A DNA stretch of 33,019 bases from Nitrospirota bacterium (GTDB lineage Bacteria > Nitrospirota > Nitrospiria > Nitrospirales > Nitrospiraceae), in the NCBI GenBank assembly GCA_026387615.1, contig JAPLLI010000023.1, forward strand, positions 1 through 33,019, in the 5' to 3' direction. Positions 7,948 through 15,279 of this stretch are shown in pieces. Each line of letters opens with the position of its first letter. The stretch's first letter is position 1. Under the pieces are notes generated by a model. That model saw only the letters and a list, made by a program, of their open reading frames with translations. It was not told the DNA's origin and ran no database searches. The position numbers were made by a program, and so were the translations under genes.

Positions 7948-8604
7948 TCAATGTGCCGATCTCACGGCCTTCCCCTCGATCATCGTCTCGGCCAGATATC
8001 GATCGAATCCGTCTTTCACAGTTGCCGCCAATAGTTGCTGCGCATCGGCATCGTCAAACCAGAAAATGGTATCGCGCTGTGAACCTTCAATATTTCTGGT
8101 TGTCGTACTCCGATCGCCAAGGTTCCTTGCCGCAATCACAAACTTGCTGCTCGTATTCACCACCGTCGAAAAAATTCGGCTTTTGGCATTAGCTGAAAAA
8201 TCAAGTAACTGTCCGCTAATGACGATGTCGGCCTCGTTTGCAGCCGTCGTGCCGGCACTGGACGCCACCCGCACCGTCCAGGCCCGGTCCTTCCAGCCTC
8301 GCGCTTTCAACCGTTCTGCGAGGGCCTGGGCCAGGACCTCCCCTGGCCGTTCCCCCGCTAAACCGAAGTAGGTCACCCCACCCCATAAATGAGTCCGCAG
8401 CCCGAGCCGTGTTTTCTCGGTCCGGCGATCATCAAACGGCTCGATGACAATACGAACCGGTTCCGGCGCCAAAGCTGAAACAGCCGCCTGTTTCTGCTGA
8501 ATATCCAACGGTACCGTCTGCCCGGTCGCCGCGCAGCCAGCTCCCACCACCAGGCTTACCGCGAACAGGATACCGAGCCCCCGCCGTGCTCTTGTCTGTT
8601 TCAT
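7948..8604 (-). CDS. YajG-like outer-membrane lipoprotein
   Basis: The ATG at 8604 is chosen over the track's 8679 because AGGAG lies at the right distance before it. This gives 218 residues with a lipoprotein signal: basic MKQTRARRG, a hydrophobic core, then VVGAGC with the lipid-modified Cys24. After a ~20-residue linker, the mature part starts VRIVIEPFDDRRTEKTRLG, which resembles the opening strand of YajG-type lipoproteins. It continues with RPGEVLAQALAERLKARGW and a strand containing ADIVISGQLLDFSANAKSR. That layout (PFxDxR, then an amphipathic helix, then a G-x-L strand) is common in small outer-membrane lipoproteins of unknown role. It lies 30 bp upstream of the 353-residue gene. Confidence 0.72.
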   Translation of the reverse strand: MKQTRARRGLGILFAVSLVVGAGCAATGQTVPLDIQQKQAAVSALAPEPVRIVIEPFDDRRTEKTRLGLRTHLWGGVTYFGLAGERPGEVLAQALAERLKARGWKDRAWTVRVASSAGTTAANEADIVISGQLLDFSANAKSRIFSTVVNTSSKFVIAARNLGDRSTTTRNIEGSQRDTIFWFDDADAQQLLAATVKDGFDRYLAETMIEGKAVRSAH

Positions 8605-8720
8605 GAAATTCTCCTCTTTGCCATTGGCCGCCCCACCATTGAAGCAATTCAGTCTACCCAAGTTGCGAGCGAGAGACAAATACCAGCACGATTAGCGTGC
8701 CGAACCGGGCCGTCATTGAT

Positions 8721-8798
8721 CCGTGAAACGTGAAAGGGCTCGAAGAAAAAGCCCTCGACCGTCCCACCTTTCACCTTTGACGGCTTACGTTTCACGTC
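8721..8798. repeat. R3c: GTGAAAC-type heptad hairpin
   Basis: CGTGAAACGTGAAA (8722-8735) pairs with the region 8765-8797, which contains TTTCACC and GTTTCAC words. An inner stem AGGGCT/AGCCCT (8735-8740 with 8750-8755) closes a 9-nt A-rich loop. The array starts one base after the stop of the gene ending at 8800, so it may also end that transcript. Confidence 0.65.
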
Positions 8799-8799
8799 C

Positions 8800-9414
8800 C
8801 TAGCGGGTCACGATGGGAAGAACGGCGCGAAAGGTCTCGCGGCTGAACTCCGGCGCCTGACCGGCTTGAATCCTTGGATCGGTGAACGGCAGGAAACGGA
8901 CAATCTTTAGAAATGACCGTTCGGCCAGGACCGCGGCAATCTGCGCCTTGCGGTCATGGGTGATCGGGAGGGTATAGCCCTCGCCTCGCTTCCATTCCCA
9001 CAGAGTCGGCGCCAGCGACAGTTCCAGCCCCTGTCCTGCGAGCTGATGAAACCGGTCCACGATCCTGGCCTTATGCTGCTTGATCCCCTCCCCCTCCAAC
9101 ATCAGGGCACAGACGACATGATGCCCCCACCAAAAGAGCGTCCGGAAGGCAAAGACATTCGAGTCATGAAAATGTTTCGGGAAGTCCAAATACTGATAGG
9201 GGAAGAGCTCAAGATGTTCCCCCCTCACGAAATGGCAGTTGGCGGGATTGAAATCCGGCGGGGTCACGAGAGAAACAGACGCGGCCTCCCCTTTCAGCGC
9301 CACATGGGTGGCCATGAGATCATGCCGCACCTTGTCCATGATCTTCGCCTTGGCGCGAAAGAACTGCTGATCGGCCAGCAAGGCCGCTTCTTCTGCTGTA
9401 AACGGTACTGACAT
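8800..9414 (-). CDS. Hypothetical protein, 204 aa, family not recognised
   Basis: The track ORF begins at 9528, but that would overlap the upstream gene. The ATG at 9414 lies 41 bp after that gene's stop and begins a normal-looking protein (MSVPFTAEEAALLADQQFF). The protein is soluble with no signal peptide. Conserved-looking patches are an aromatic YQYLDFPKHFHDSNVFAFRTLFWWGHHVV segment near the middle and EWKRGEGYTLPITHDRK later. The cluster of His and Trp could be a ligand or metal pocket, but nothing identifies an enzyme. It is the last gene of a four-gene minus-strand run starting at 10474. The ribosome binding site is weak, so translational coupling to the preceding gene is possible. Confidence 0.68.
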   Translation of the reverse strand: MSVPFTAEEAALLADQQFFRAKAKIMDKVRHDLMATHVALKGEAASVSLVTPPDFNPANCHFVRGEHLELFPYQYLDFPKHFHDSNVFAFRTLFWWGHHVVCALMLEGEGIKQHKARIVDRFHQLAGQGLELSLAPTLWEWKRGEGYTLPITHDRKAQIAAVLAERSFLKIVRFLPFTDPRIQAGQAPEFSRETFRAVLPIVTR

Positions 9415-9455
9415 GGCTATGAATAGGCTGGATGAACGGCTCGAAGGATGCTGCG

Positions 9456-9824
9456 CTATTTCTGCTGCGTCTCGAACTGGGAGACCGTCAAGTCGTACTG
9501 CGCCCGACATTCCGCACAACGGACCCACAGGGCATCTTGAAACACGTCCATCTCCCGGACCGACAGGGCCGACATATGGGTCCCCATGCAGGTTTTGAGC
9601 GCCGCGAGCGCGTCTTGCTCCGCAGACCCAGCCTCAGGCGAGGCGGACTCTGCTGCCGACGCCTGCTTGGTAATCGCGCCGGTGGTCACCCGATGGACCA
9701 TGCGGCAAGAACTGCACGTGAGCACCACAATGCGCTCCGGCTCGACGCGTTTGACCGTCAGACAGAGCGGATGCACCGACCAACATTGCTGGAGAAAGGC
9801 TCCACCACGAATTGTCTCTGCCAT
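9456..9824 (-). CDS. Hypothetical protein with two Cys pairs
   Basis: About 122 residues from the ATG at 9824; the ATG at 9836 adds four residues and cannot be excluded. The sequence opens MAETIRGGAFLQQCW. It has CSSC in a strand followed by RMVHRV, and CAEC near the C-terminus (LWVRCAECRAQYDLTVSQFE), which together look like a split zinc ribbon. Between them is an Ala/Ser/Glu-rich linker and a helix. The CxxC pairs recall the treble-clef protein encoded at the head of the same operon (10187-10474). There is no membrane segment. Function is unknown. Confidence 0.65.
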   Translation of the reverse strand: MAETIRGGAFLQQCWSVHPLCLTVKRVEPERIVVLTCSSCRMVHRVTTGAITKQASAAESASPEAGSAEQDALAALKTCMGTHMSALSVREMDVFQDALWVRCAECRAQYDLTVSQFETQQK

Positions 9825-9854
9825 CGGATTCCTCACGCCGAAACAATGGCCCCG

Positions 9855-10190
9855 CTACAGAGCCCAAAGGACCAACATCAGCAGCAGGCCAAGCCCATAG
9901 GGGAGCACGCAAGAATAGAGCAGCGCCGACCGGGCGCGGTCCGGCGACTCGTTGCGCGACAGTTGTTCTTTGTAGACAAATTCACGGGAAAGAATCAGCA
10001 CGGTGAGCGTCAGCGCCAAGGTCCGGCTTGTCCGCGGCCAGGTGTAGGCGCCGCTGGCAATGAAGTTGGCCGTGAAGAACCCGCTAAAGAGGAGAATCAG
10101 CGGAGCCAGAACGAGCCGGACTGATTCGGAAAAAAAGGCATGCCAACCCGGACGGGCTTCTACCGGGCTTGATTGTGAGCTGGGATTCAC
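9855..10190 (-). CDS. Small membrane protein, translationally coupled
   Basis: The track ORF (from 10268) overlaps the upstream gene by more than 80 bp. A GTG at 10190 overlaps that gene's TGA as GTGA, a classic stop/start coupling signal, and gives 111 residues: a short polar N-terminus, then three hydrophobic segments (~25-47, ~55-70, ~92-110). The loop between segments 2 and 3 is hydrophilic (EFVYKEQLSRNESPDRARS). No family is recognised. Co-translation with the Cys-pair protein implies that the two products are needed in similar amounts. The next gene starts 30 bp downstream. Confidence 0.65.
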   Translation of the reverse strand: MNPSSQSSPVEARPGWHAFFSESVRLVLAPLILLFSGFFTANFIASGAYTWPRTSRTLALTLTVLILSREFVYKEQLSRNESPDRARSALLYSCVLPYGLGLLLMLVLWAL

Positions 10191-10474
10191 GACCCGACGG
10201 CCACAGGAGTCCCTTCCTTCGACGAAGGAGAGGGAATGCCCTCTTGGGCGGCGCGACAGGTCTTGCACACGCGGGGTCGGACTTTGAGGAATGTCACTTT
10301 GCCGCTGGCCAGGCAGCTGTAATGGACGAACTCGTCACACAAAGTACAGCGAGACCAGCCGCCGGAGAAAAATGTCTTGTTGCGGTAGAGCCCTTCTTTG
10401 CAAACCTTGCAGTTCCGGGGTTCAATCCCCAGCAGCATCGGCTCCCAGTCTCCGCCACCTTTCCTGATACTCAT
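10187..10474 (-). CDS. Small treble-clef/zinc-ribbon-like protein
   Basis: A 95-residue protein from the ATG at 10474 (the track start at 10522 is less likely, because MSIRKGGGDW begins the compact domain). It contains four Cys pairs or near-pairs: CKVC, then CTLC, a lone Cys in VHYSCLASG, and CKTC. This pattern could hold two zinc ions, as in B-box or treble-clef folds. HYSC-x-ASG-x-VTF also resembles the motif in the 3691 protein (VHYTCPTC). The last codons overlap the GTG start of the membrane protein. It heads the minus-strand four-gene run. Function unknown. Confidence 0.65.
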   Translation of the reverse strand: MSIRKGGGDWEPMLLGIEPRNCKVCKEGLYRNKTFFSGGWSRCTLCDEFVHYSCLASGKVTFLKVRPRVCKTCRAAQEGIPSPSSKEGTPVAVGS

Positions 10475-10587
10475 GCCGCGGAGTATAGCGAAGCCGAGCG
10501 GCGAGAGGCAAGGGGCGGCCAAGGTTGCCCTTTACTGCCGCGTCGAGCGATATACATGCTCCCTCCAAGCTTACTCGTTATCTTTAA

Positions 10588-10685
10588 GGATGGGGGCTGA
10601 TTGATCTTCCACCGCGCGCGTCCAACGAGGGCCTTCTGAGGCCGCGCGTTGCGCGAGCACAGAAGATCATCAGCCTCCATCCCCC
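10588..10685. repeat. R2 element e1: conserved GC-rich core with locus-specific arms
   Basis: Left arm 10588-10609 and right arm 10662-10685 pair with one mismatch and one indel. Between them is the R2 core: CGCGCGCGTCCAACGAGG, then GGCCGCGCGTTGCGCGAGCA. It ends five bases before the -35 of the ispA promoter. A fragment resembling the core's 5' half also occurs near 10530-10552. Confidence 0.75.
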
Positions 10686-10690
10686 GCTGT

Positions 10691-10719
10691 TTGACAGCCC
10701 CCAGCCTGTTTGTTACTCT
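10691..10719 (+). promoter_or_regulatory. Sigma-70-type promoter of the isoprenoid operon
   Basis: TTGACA (10691-10696), a 17-bp spacer, then TACTCT (10714-10719). The -35 is a perfect consensus match and the -10 matches at 4 of 6. It lies ~50 bp upstream of the ispA ATG and just downstream of R2 element e1. Confidence 0.6.
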
Positions 10720-10768
10720 CCCCAGCCGACTCTCATTACCAGACACCACAACCTCCATCTTCACGCTC

Positions 10769-11659
10769 ATGAACATCAAAGACTACCTTGAACAGAAACG
10801 AAACGACGTGGATCGGTTCCTCGATTCCGTCATGCCCAGCGCCACCACGCCGCCCGCCACGCTTCATGAGAGCATGAGATACAGCCTCATGGCGGGAGGA
10901 AAACGCGTCCGCCCGATCCTGGCCATGGCCGCAGCGGAAGCGGTGGGACAGCCGGCTCCCGGCCTCATGCCTGCCGCCTGTTCGCTGGAATTGATCCATA
11001 CCTACTCCCTGATTCACGACGACCTGCCGGCGATGGACAATGACGACTTCCGCCGCGGGAAACCGACGAACCACAAGGTCTATGGCGACGCCATGGCGAT
11101 CCTGGCAGGCGATGCCCTGCTGACCATGGCCTTCGATCTCTGCAGCCGCCCGGACCTCATGAAGGGCTGCGACCCGGCTCGCCAAGTGCGACTGATTCAA
11201 GAACTGGCCTATGGATCGGGCAACGTGGGGATGGTGGGCGGACAGGTCTTCGATATCCAGGCGGAAAACAAAGACATCGATCTCGCGACGCTCCAGAACA
11301 TCCATAAACATAAAACCGGCATGTTGATCCGCGCCGCGGTGCGGATGGGCGCCATTGCCGCCGGCGCAACCGACCGCCAGCTGGATGACCTCACGAGCTA
11401 TGCCGAAGATGTCGGACTGGCCTTCCAGATCGCAGATGACGTCCTCAACGTGACGGGAACGCGCGAGGAACTGGGCAAGAATCCCAACACCGACGCGGAA
11501 CGGGGCAAGAAAACCGCCCCGACGTTCTACGGAGCCGAGGGCGCCAGGAAACTGGCGGACGACTGTGTGGCCCGCGCCATCGCGCGTCTTTCCCCGTTCG
11601 GCCCAGCCGCTGAGCCGCTCAGCGAGATCGCGCGCTACATCACGTCGCGGAAAAACTAA
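10769..11659 (+). CDS. ispA: Farnesyl diphosphate synthase
   Basis: Starting at ATG 10769 this is 296 residues, the usual length for bacterial IspA; the track's upstream extension overlaps the promoter. The enzyme condenses DMAPP/GPP with IPP to C15 farnesyl diphosphate, the precursor of hopanoids, carotenoids and quinones. It has the first Asp-rich motif DDLPAMD (D84-D90), the second motif IADDVLN (D223-D224) and the GGKRVRP substrate loop (~43-49). A Tyr five residues before the first motif (HTYSLIHDD) is the pattern of FPP synthases rather than longer-chain enzymes. No clear Shine-Dalgarno sequence is present. The downstream hpnA and CruF-like genes suggest a terpenoid operon. Confidence 0.93.
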   Translation: MNIKDYLEQKRNDVDRFLDSVMPSATTPPATLHESMRYSLMAGGKRVRPILAMAAAEAVGQPAPGLMPAACSLELIHTYSLIHDDLPAMDNDDFRRGKPTNHKVYGDAMAILAGDALLTMAFDLCSRPDLMKGCDPARQVRLIQELAYGSGNVGMVGGQVFDIQAENKDIDLATLQNIHKHKTGMLIRAAVRMGAIAAGATDRQLDDLTSYAEDVGLAFQIADDVLNVTGTREELGKNPNTDAERGKKTAPTFYGAEGARKLADDCVARAIARLSPFGPAAEPLSEIARYITSRKN

Positions 11660-11660
11660 C

Positions 11661-11748
11661 GTGATGAGTGATCAGTGATGGGTGATGAGGCAAGATGAAA
11701 CTGGCTCCTTACCTCGAACGTATCACGCATCACCCATCACGCATCACT
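11661..11748. repeat. R3d: GTGATGA heptad inverted repeat bridging the ispA stop and hpnA start
   Basis: Four heptads on the left (11661-11689: GTGATGA, GTGATCA, GTGATGG, GTGATGA) face complementary heptads on the right (11721-11748: ATCACGC, ATCACCC and similar). The left arm begins one base after the ispA stop, and the right arm ends eight bases before the hpnA ATG. No ribosome binding site is seen for hpnA outside the stem. Confidence 0.8.
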
Positions 11749-11756
11749 TCTTCATC

Positions 11757-12740
11757 ATGAAAGCACTCGTCACAGGGGCGACCGGCTTTATCGGAGGCGC
11801 CGTCACACGCGCGCTGGTGGGCCGCGGCATCGACGTCCGTGTCCTGACCCGCGGCGGCGCCGACCTCCAAAATCTGCAGGGCCTGACGGTCGAACGGATC
11901 GAAGGCGATCTGCGCGACCAGGCCTCGTTGCGCAAGGCCCTCACCGGCTGCCAACAGCTCTACCATGTGGCGGCGCACTATGCGCTCTGGGCCAAAGATC
12001 CCTCGATCTTTTACGACGTCAACGTGACCGGCACGAAAAATCTGCTGGAAGCGGCCCGTTCGGTCGGCACAGCACGGATCGTCTACTGCAGCACCATCGG
12101 CGCGATCGGCCTCCCGCCCGGTGGAGGACTCGGCACGGAAGAGACGCCCGTCTCGCTCGATCAAATGGCGGGCCACTATAAACGGTCGAAGTACTTGGCG
12201 GAGCAAGAGGTCTTGAAACTCGCGAAGGCCGGGCTGCCGGTCGTCATCGTGAACCCCAGCGCCCCGGTCGGAGCAGGCGACGTGAAGCCGACCCCGACCG
12301 GGCAGGTCATCGTGGATTTCATGAAGGGCCGGATGCCGGCCTATATCGAAACCGACATGAACATCGTGGACGTCGATGACGTGGCAGCCGGCCATCTGCT
12401 GGCCATGGAGAAGGGCCGGATCGGCGAACGCTATATTCTGGGCAACAAGAACTTGATGCTACGCGAAGTGTTCGAGATTTTAAGCCGCTTGACCGGCGTC
12501 AAGGCTCCCACGGTCAAACTACCGCGGCTCGCGATTCTCCCCCTGGCCTACCTCAATCAATGGATCGCCAACTTCACAGGCCAGCCACCCCGCATTCCGC
12601 TCGAAGGGGTGAAGATGGCCAAGTACAAAATGCACTACGATTGCGGCAAGGCGATTCGCGAGCTCGGCATCCCGCAAACGCCGCCGGAGATTGCCTTGGG
12701 AAAAGCAGTCCAATGGTTCCGAGATCATAAGTACGTGTAG
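11757..12740 (+). CDS. hpnA: Hopanoid-associated sugar epimerase (extended SDR)
   Basis: A 327-residue NAD(P)-dependent extended short-chain dehydrogenase/reductase. It has the Rossmann motif GATGFIGG (G7-G13) and the catalytic Tyr-x3-Lys pair (Y141, K145 in YKRSKYLAEQ) after the CSTIGAIG strand. The N-terminus MKALVTGATGFIGGAVTRAL, the AAHYALWAKDP segment, the NPSAPVGAGDVKPTPTG loop and the overall length fit the hopanoid-associated HpnA group. That group is usually found in hopanoid gene clusters and is thought to act on a sugar head-group. The ATG at 11757 follows repeat R3d; the track start at 11682 lies inside the repeat. No squalene-hopene cyclase is in the window. Confidence 0.85.
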   Translation: MKALVTGATGFIGGAVTRALVGRGIDVRVLTRGGADLQNLQGLTVERIEGDLRDQASLRKALTGCQQLYHVAAHYALWAKDPSIFYDVNVTGTKNLLEAARSVGTARIVYCSTIGAIGLPPGGGLGTEETPVSLDQMAGHYKRSKYLAEQEVLKLAKAGLPVVIVNPSAPVGAGDVKPTPTGQVIVDFMKGRMPAYIETDMNIVDVDDVAAGHLLAMEKGRIGERYILGNKNLMLREVFEILSRLTGVKAPTVKLPRLAILPLAYLNQWIANFTGQPPRIPLEGVKMAKYKMHYDCGKAIRELGIPQTPPEIALGKAVQWFRDHKYV

Positions 12741-12746
12741 CCAAAT

Positions 12747-12867
12747 GTGATGAGTAACGAGTGATGGGTGATCAGTTTAAAGAAAGCCAAAAAGATCCCT
12801 CGTTATCGCAGGAGCAATCGTGCCCTGGCACCTCCGTCTCATCACTCATCACCCATCACTGATCACC
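12747..12867. repeat. R3e: GTGATGA heptad inverted repeat bridging the hpnA stop and CruF-like start
   Basis: Left arm 12747-12775 (GTGATGA, GTAACGA, GTGATGG, GTGATCA) pairs with right arm 12841-12867 (ATCACTC, ATCACCC, ATCACTG, ATCACC). It begins six bases after the hpnA stop and ends six bases before the next ATG. The ~65-bp loop is not repetitive. Confidence 0.8.
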
Positions 12868-12873
12868 GGACTT

Positions 12874-13686
12874 ATGGACCTCCTGGCCCTGTTCTTTAAA
12901 ACCATCCTCTTCCGTCCCTACGTCTTTGCCTTCCTGGCTGCCTTTCTGTTCGCCGCGATCAAACTGATTGGCTGGCCGCGCACCTGGCGATTCTGGCTGA
13001 TTAGCTGGGCCACCGCCTTCGTCTGCGAATTTTCCTCCACACGCAACGGGATTCCCTTCGGCTGGTACCACTACAATGGCTCAACCGTGAGGCAGGAGCT
13101 CTACGTCTCCAACATTCCCTTCATGGACTCGATCTCATTCAGTTTCCTCCTCTACGCAGCCTACTGCGTGACGCTCTGTTTTCTGCTCCCGTCCCATCGT
13201 GCCCCTGATCGCCCACGTTCCTGGCTCACCCAGCTCTACTTCGATCGCGCCACCCGCACCGGTTGGCCAGTCCTCCTCGTCACAGCGCTGTTTTATGCCT
13301 TCATCGACATGGTCATCGACCCGGTCGCTTTGCGAGGCGACCGCTGGTTCCTGGGCAAGATCTACTACTACCCGGATCCCGGCACCCACTTCGGCGTGCC
13401 CCTCGCGAACTATGTCGGCTGGGCCGTGGTTGGGCTGATTTCCCTTTCCATCTACTTCCGATTCGACCGGCGGCTTCCGGAGCCAGCCTTCCCCGCCGAC
13501 CACTCCGTCACCACCAGGCTCCTCCTCGGCGTCGGCCTCTATTATGGCGTGCTGGCGTTTAACCTTGGCGTAACATTCTGGATCGGCGAATCGCTGCTCG
13601 GCATGACGGGCCTGCTAATGTACGTCCCCGTAACGGTCTTGCTCCTGCTCCGGCTTCTCAAGCCGCTCGAACCAGGCAATCCTTAG
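12874..13686 (+). CDS. Carotenoid biosynthesis membrane protein (CruF/PF04240 family)
   Basis: A 270-residue polytopic protein with about seven membrane segments. Family hallmarks are STRNGIPFGWYHYNGS (~50-65), DMVIDPVALRGDRWFLG with the conserved acidic pair, and YYYPDPGTHFGVPLANYVGW. CruF-type enzymes hydrate the psi-end C=C of acyclic carotenoids (1',2'-hydratase), and relatives act on bisanhydrobacterioruberin. The substrate here is unproven. The ATG at 12874 is chosen because the track start at 12820 sits within the loop and arm of R3e. It is the third gene after ispA and hpnA, consistent with a membrane-terpenoid operon. No carotenoid desaturase is in the window. Confidence 0.82.
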   Translation: MDLLALFFKTILFRPYVFAFLAAFLFAAIKLIGWPRTWRFWLISWATAFVCEFSSTRNGIPFGWYHYNGSTVRQELYVSNIPFMDSISFSFLLYAAYCVTLCFLLPSHRAPDRPRSWLTQLYFDRATRTGWPVLLVTALFYAFIDMVIDPVALRGDRWFLGKIYYYPDPGTHFGVPLANYVGWAVVGLISLSIYFRFDRRLPEPAFPADHSVTTRLLLGVGLYYGVLAFNLGVTFWIGESLLGMTGLLMYVPVTVLLLLRLLKPLEPGNP

Positions 13687-13750
13687 CCATTAGGCCTGCC
13701 GGTGGCAATAACTCGGAATAATTTTGTATAGTGCAGTCCGAGGCGATACG

Positions 13751-14368
13751 ATGCGAAACAAGCTCCTGATAGTCATCCTTTTTTCAGTACTGGCCGGTGC
13801 CGCGACGTTCGGCTGGCTGGGCTATCGCCTGTTCACCACGGGCTTTAGCGCGAAGACTGAACCCCAGGCGATCGAGGTGTTCATGGCTCGTCAGATTCGT
13901 CATCTCGCCATCCCCCTCAAGCAACGAAACACACCCAACCCCGTCCCGCTCAGCCCCGACCTCTTGCAGGAAGGGTTGGCCCACTTCGCAGACCATTGCG
14001 CGGTCTGCCATGCCAACGACGGGAGCGGGCAGACGCCCATCGGCAAGAATGTGTACCCCAAGGCGCCGGATCTCCGGTTAGCCGATACACAATCGATGTC
14101 CGACGGAGAACTCTTCTGGGTCATTCACAACGGCATTCGCTTTACCGCGATGCCGGCCTGGGGCGAAGGCGACCCGGCCCAGGACCTGGACAGCTGGAAG
14201 CTGGTCCACTTCCTTCGCCATCTTCCGCAACTGACGCCAGAAGAACTCGATCAGATGAAGGGGCTCAACCCCAAAACGAAGAAAGACCTAACAGAAGAAG
14301 CCGCGTTCGACCAATTCCTCCAGGGGAACGACCTGGCGATACAGCCAGAAAGCGGACACCACCATTAA
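13751..14368 (+). CDS. Membrane-anchored mono-haem cytochrome c
   Basis: From the ATG at 13751 (GAGG upstream) this is 205 residues. An N-terminal hydrophobic helix (~5-27) serves as signal anchor. A class I cytochrome c domain follows, with the haem-binding motif CAVCH (C83, C86, H87). The distal Met is probably in NGIRFTAMPAWGEG (~135), followed by the usual C-terminal helix (DLDSWKLVHFLRHLP). These proteins carry electrons in the periplasm. The upstream segment FMARQIRHLAIPLKQRNTPNPV is typical of cytochromes of this subgroup. A DUF5666 gene follows after 32 bp. Its electron donor and acceptor cannot be read from the context. Confidence 0.87.
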   Translation: MRNKLLIVILFSVLAGAATFGWLGYRLFTTGFSAKTEPQAIEVFMARQIRHLAIPLKQRNTPNPVPLSPDLLQEGLAHFADHCAVCHANDGSGQTPIGKNVYPKAPDLRLADTQSMSDGELFWVIHNGIRFTAMPAWGEGDPAQDLDSWKLVHFLRHLPQLTPEELDQMKGLNPKTKKDLTEEAAFDQFLQGNDLAIQPESGHHH

Positions 14369-14400
14369 GCGACCTCTTGTCTGAAAAGGACGAATGCCGC

Positions 14401-14733
14401 ATGATTTACCGGAGCCTTCTCGCTTGCGCCTTGTGCCTCATCGCCACCACCGCCTTCGCCCACGGCACCGGCCAACATGTGCTCGGCACGATCACGGCCA
14501 TTGACGCGACGCACCTCGAAATCAAAACGCCCAAAGGCCAGACCGTGAACGTGCTCGTGACCAAACAAACCCGGTTCAGAGAAAAAGGCAATCCCAACAG
14601 CACCCACGTGCCATCGGTGGGGGATCGCGTGGTGATCGAAGCCTCGACGGCCAACCAGGTCCTGACGGCCACCGACGTCCATTACTCATCCGGCGCCCGG
14701 GCGCCGGTTCCCACACAACCGGCTCTGCCGTAA
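14401..14733 (+). CDS. Exported DUF5666-type small protein
   Basis: The track ORF from 13996 is mostly a shadow of the cytochrome gene. The real start is the ATG at 14401, which begins a signal peptide (MIYRSLLACALCLIATTAFA, cleavage after AFA) and gives 110 residues. The mature part is a small beta-barrel of the DUF5666 type: VLGTITAIDATHLEIKTPKG, VNVLVTKQTRFRE, VGDRVVIEAS, LTATDVHYSS, with a Pro-rich tail. The fold is OB-like and the function is unknown; relatives often sit beside copper or cytochrome genes. It is located between the cytochrome and the PF04020 gene in one transcription direction with short gaps. Confidence 0.8.
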   Translation: MIYRSLLACALCLIATTAFAHGTGQHVLGTITAIDATHLEIKTPKGQTVNVLVTKQTRFREKGNPNSTHVPSVGDRVVIEASTANQVLTATDVHYSSGARAPVPTQPALP

Positions 14734-14744
14734 TAAGGTGACCC

Positions 14745-15206
14745 ATGCCAACCGTTCGCGTCACACGAGAAATCCATAACTACCTTTTTCGCGGCGGGTT
14801 TCAAGCCGTGACCACTCGCGTGCTGATCACGGGCATCGCGGTCTTCCTGGCCGTCATGACCGTGCCGGGCATTGAGGTCGACTCGATCCCGGCCGGAATG
14901 GCCGCCATCCTCGTGCTCATGTTTCTCAACCTCTTGGTCCGGCCCATTCTCTTTGTGCTCACCCTTCCCTTGATCGTCCTTTCGTTGGGACTCTTTCTCA
15001 TTGTGGTCAACGCCCTGCTCTTGGAACTGACCGCCTATCTGGTGAAAGGGTTCACTGTCGCAGGATTTTGGCCGGCCGTCGGTGGCGCAGTCGTGATCAG
15101 TCTGGTCACCACGATCCTGAATGCCTGGACCGCTGAGCCCCGCCCGACGGAGCCCCAGGCATTCCCTCAACAACGTCCACCCAAGATCATCAATCCTGAC
15201 GAATAA
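14745..15206 (+). CDS. PF04020 (YvlD-like, '4-TMS phage holin') membrane protein
   Basis: A 153-residue membrane protein with four hydrophobic segments (~23-43, ~50-72, ~75-100, ~106-125) and the family signature NLLVRPILFVLTLPLIVLSLG followed by NALLLELTAYLV. Despite the database name this is a common chromosomal family, and no phage genes are near. Its role is unknown, and envelope-stress links are known for YvlD-type homologues. The start at 14745 has AAGGTG upstream and lies 11 bp after the previous stop. A hydrophilic, Pro-rich tail (~128-153) is probably cytoplasmic. Confidence 0.85.
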   Translation: MPTVRVTREIHNYLFRGGFQAVTTRVLITGIAVFLAVMTVPGIEVDSIPAGMAAILVLMFLNLLVRPILFVLTLPLIVLSLGLFLIVVNALLLELTAYLVKGFTVAGFWPAVGGAVVISLVTTILNAWTAEPRPTEPQAFPQQRPPKIINPDE

Positions 15207-15224
15207 CGACCCTATTCCTTTTCA

Positions 15225-15253
15225 TTGAATTGCTCGTCGCGCATTGTTACAAT
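15225..15253 (+). promoter_or_regulatory. Candidate sigma-70-type promoter of the sensor kinase gene
   Basis: TTGAAT (15225-15230), a 17-bp spacer and TACAAT (15248-15253). Transcription would start near 15260, which excludes the track's TTG start at 15244 and supports the ATG at 15280. Confidence 0.6.
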
Positions 15254-15279
15254 GCGTGCTTGGCCACCCGAATGCACGC

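Noticed and set aside
10649-10768. 40-residue N-terminal extension of IspA in the ORF track
   Set aside because: It would include the promoter and part of the R2 right arm; IspA proteins normally begin near the chosen ATG.
11661-12867. Direct short repeats as a possible CRISPR array
   Set aside because: Units are contiguous 7-mers with no spacers, arranged as inverted arms; no cas genes are present.
14745-15206. Holin-like annotation as a sign of a prophage
   Set aside because: PF04020 proteins are ordinary chromosomal membrane proteins, and no other phage gene is in the window.
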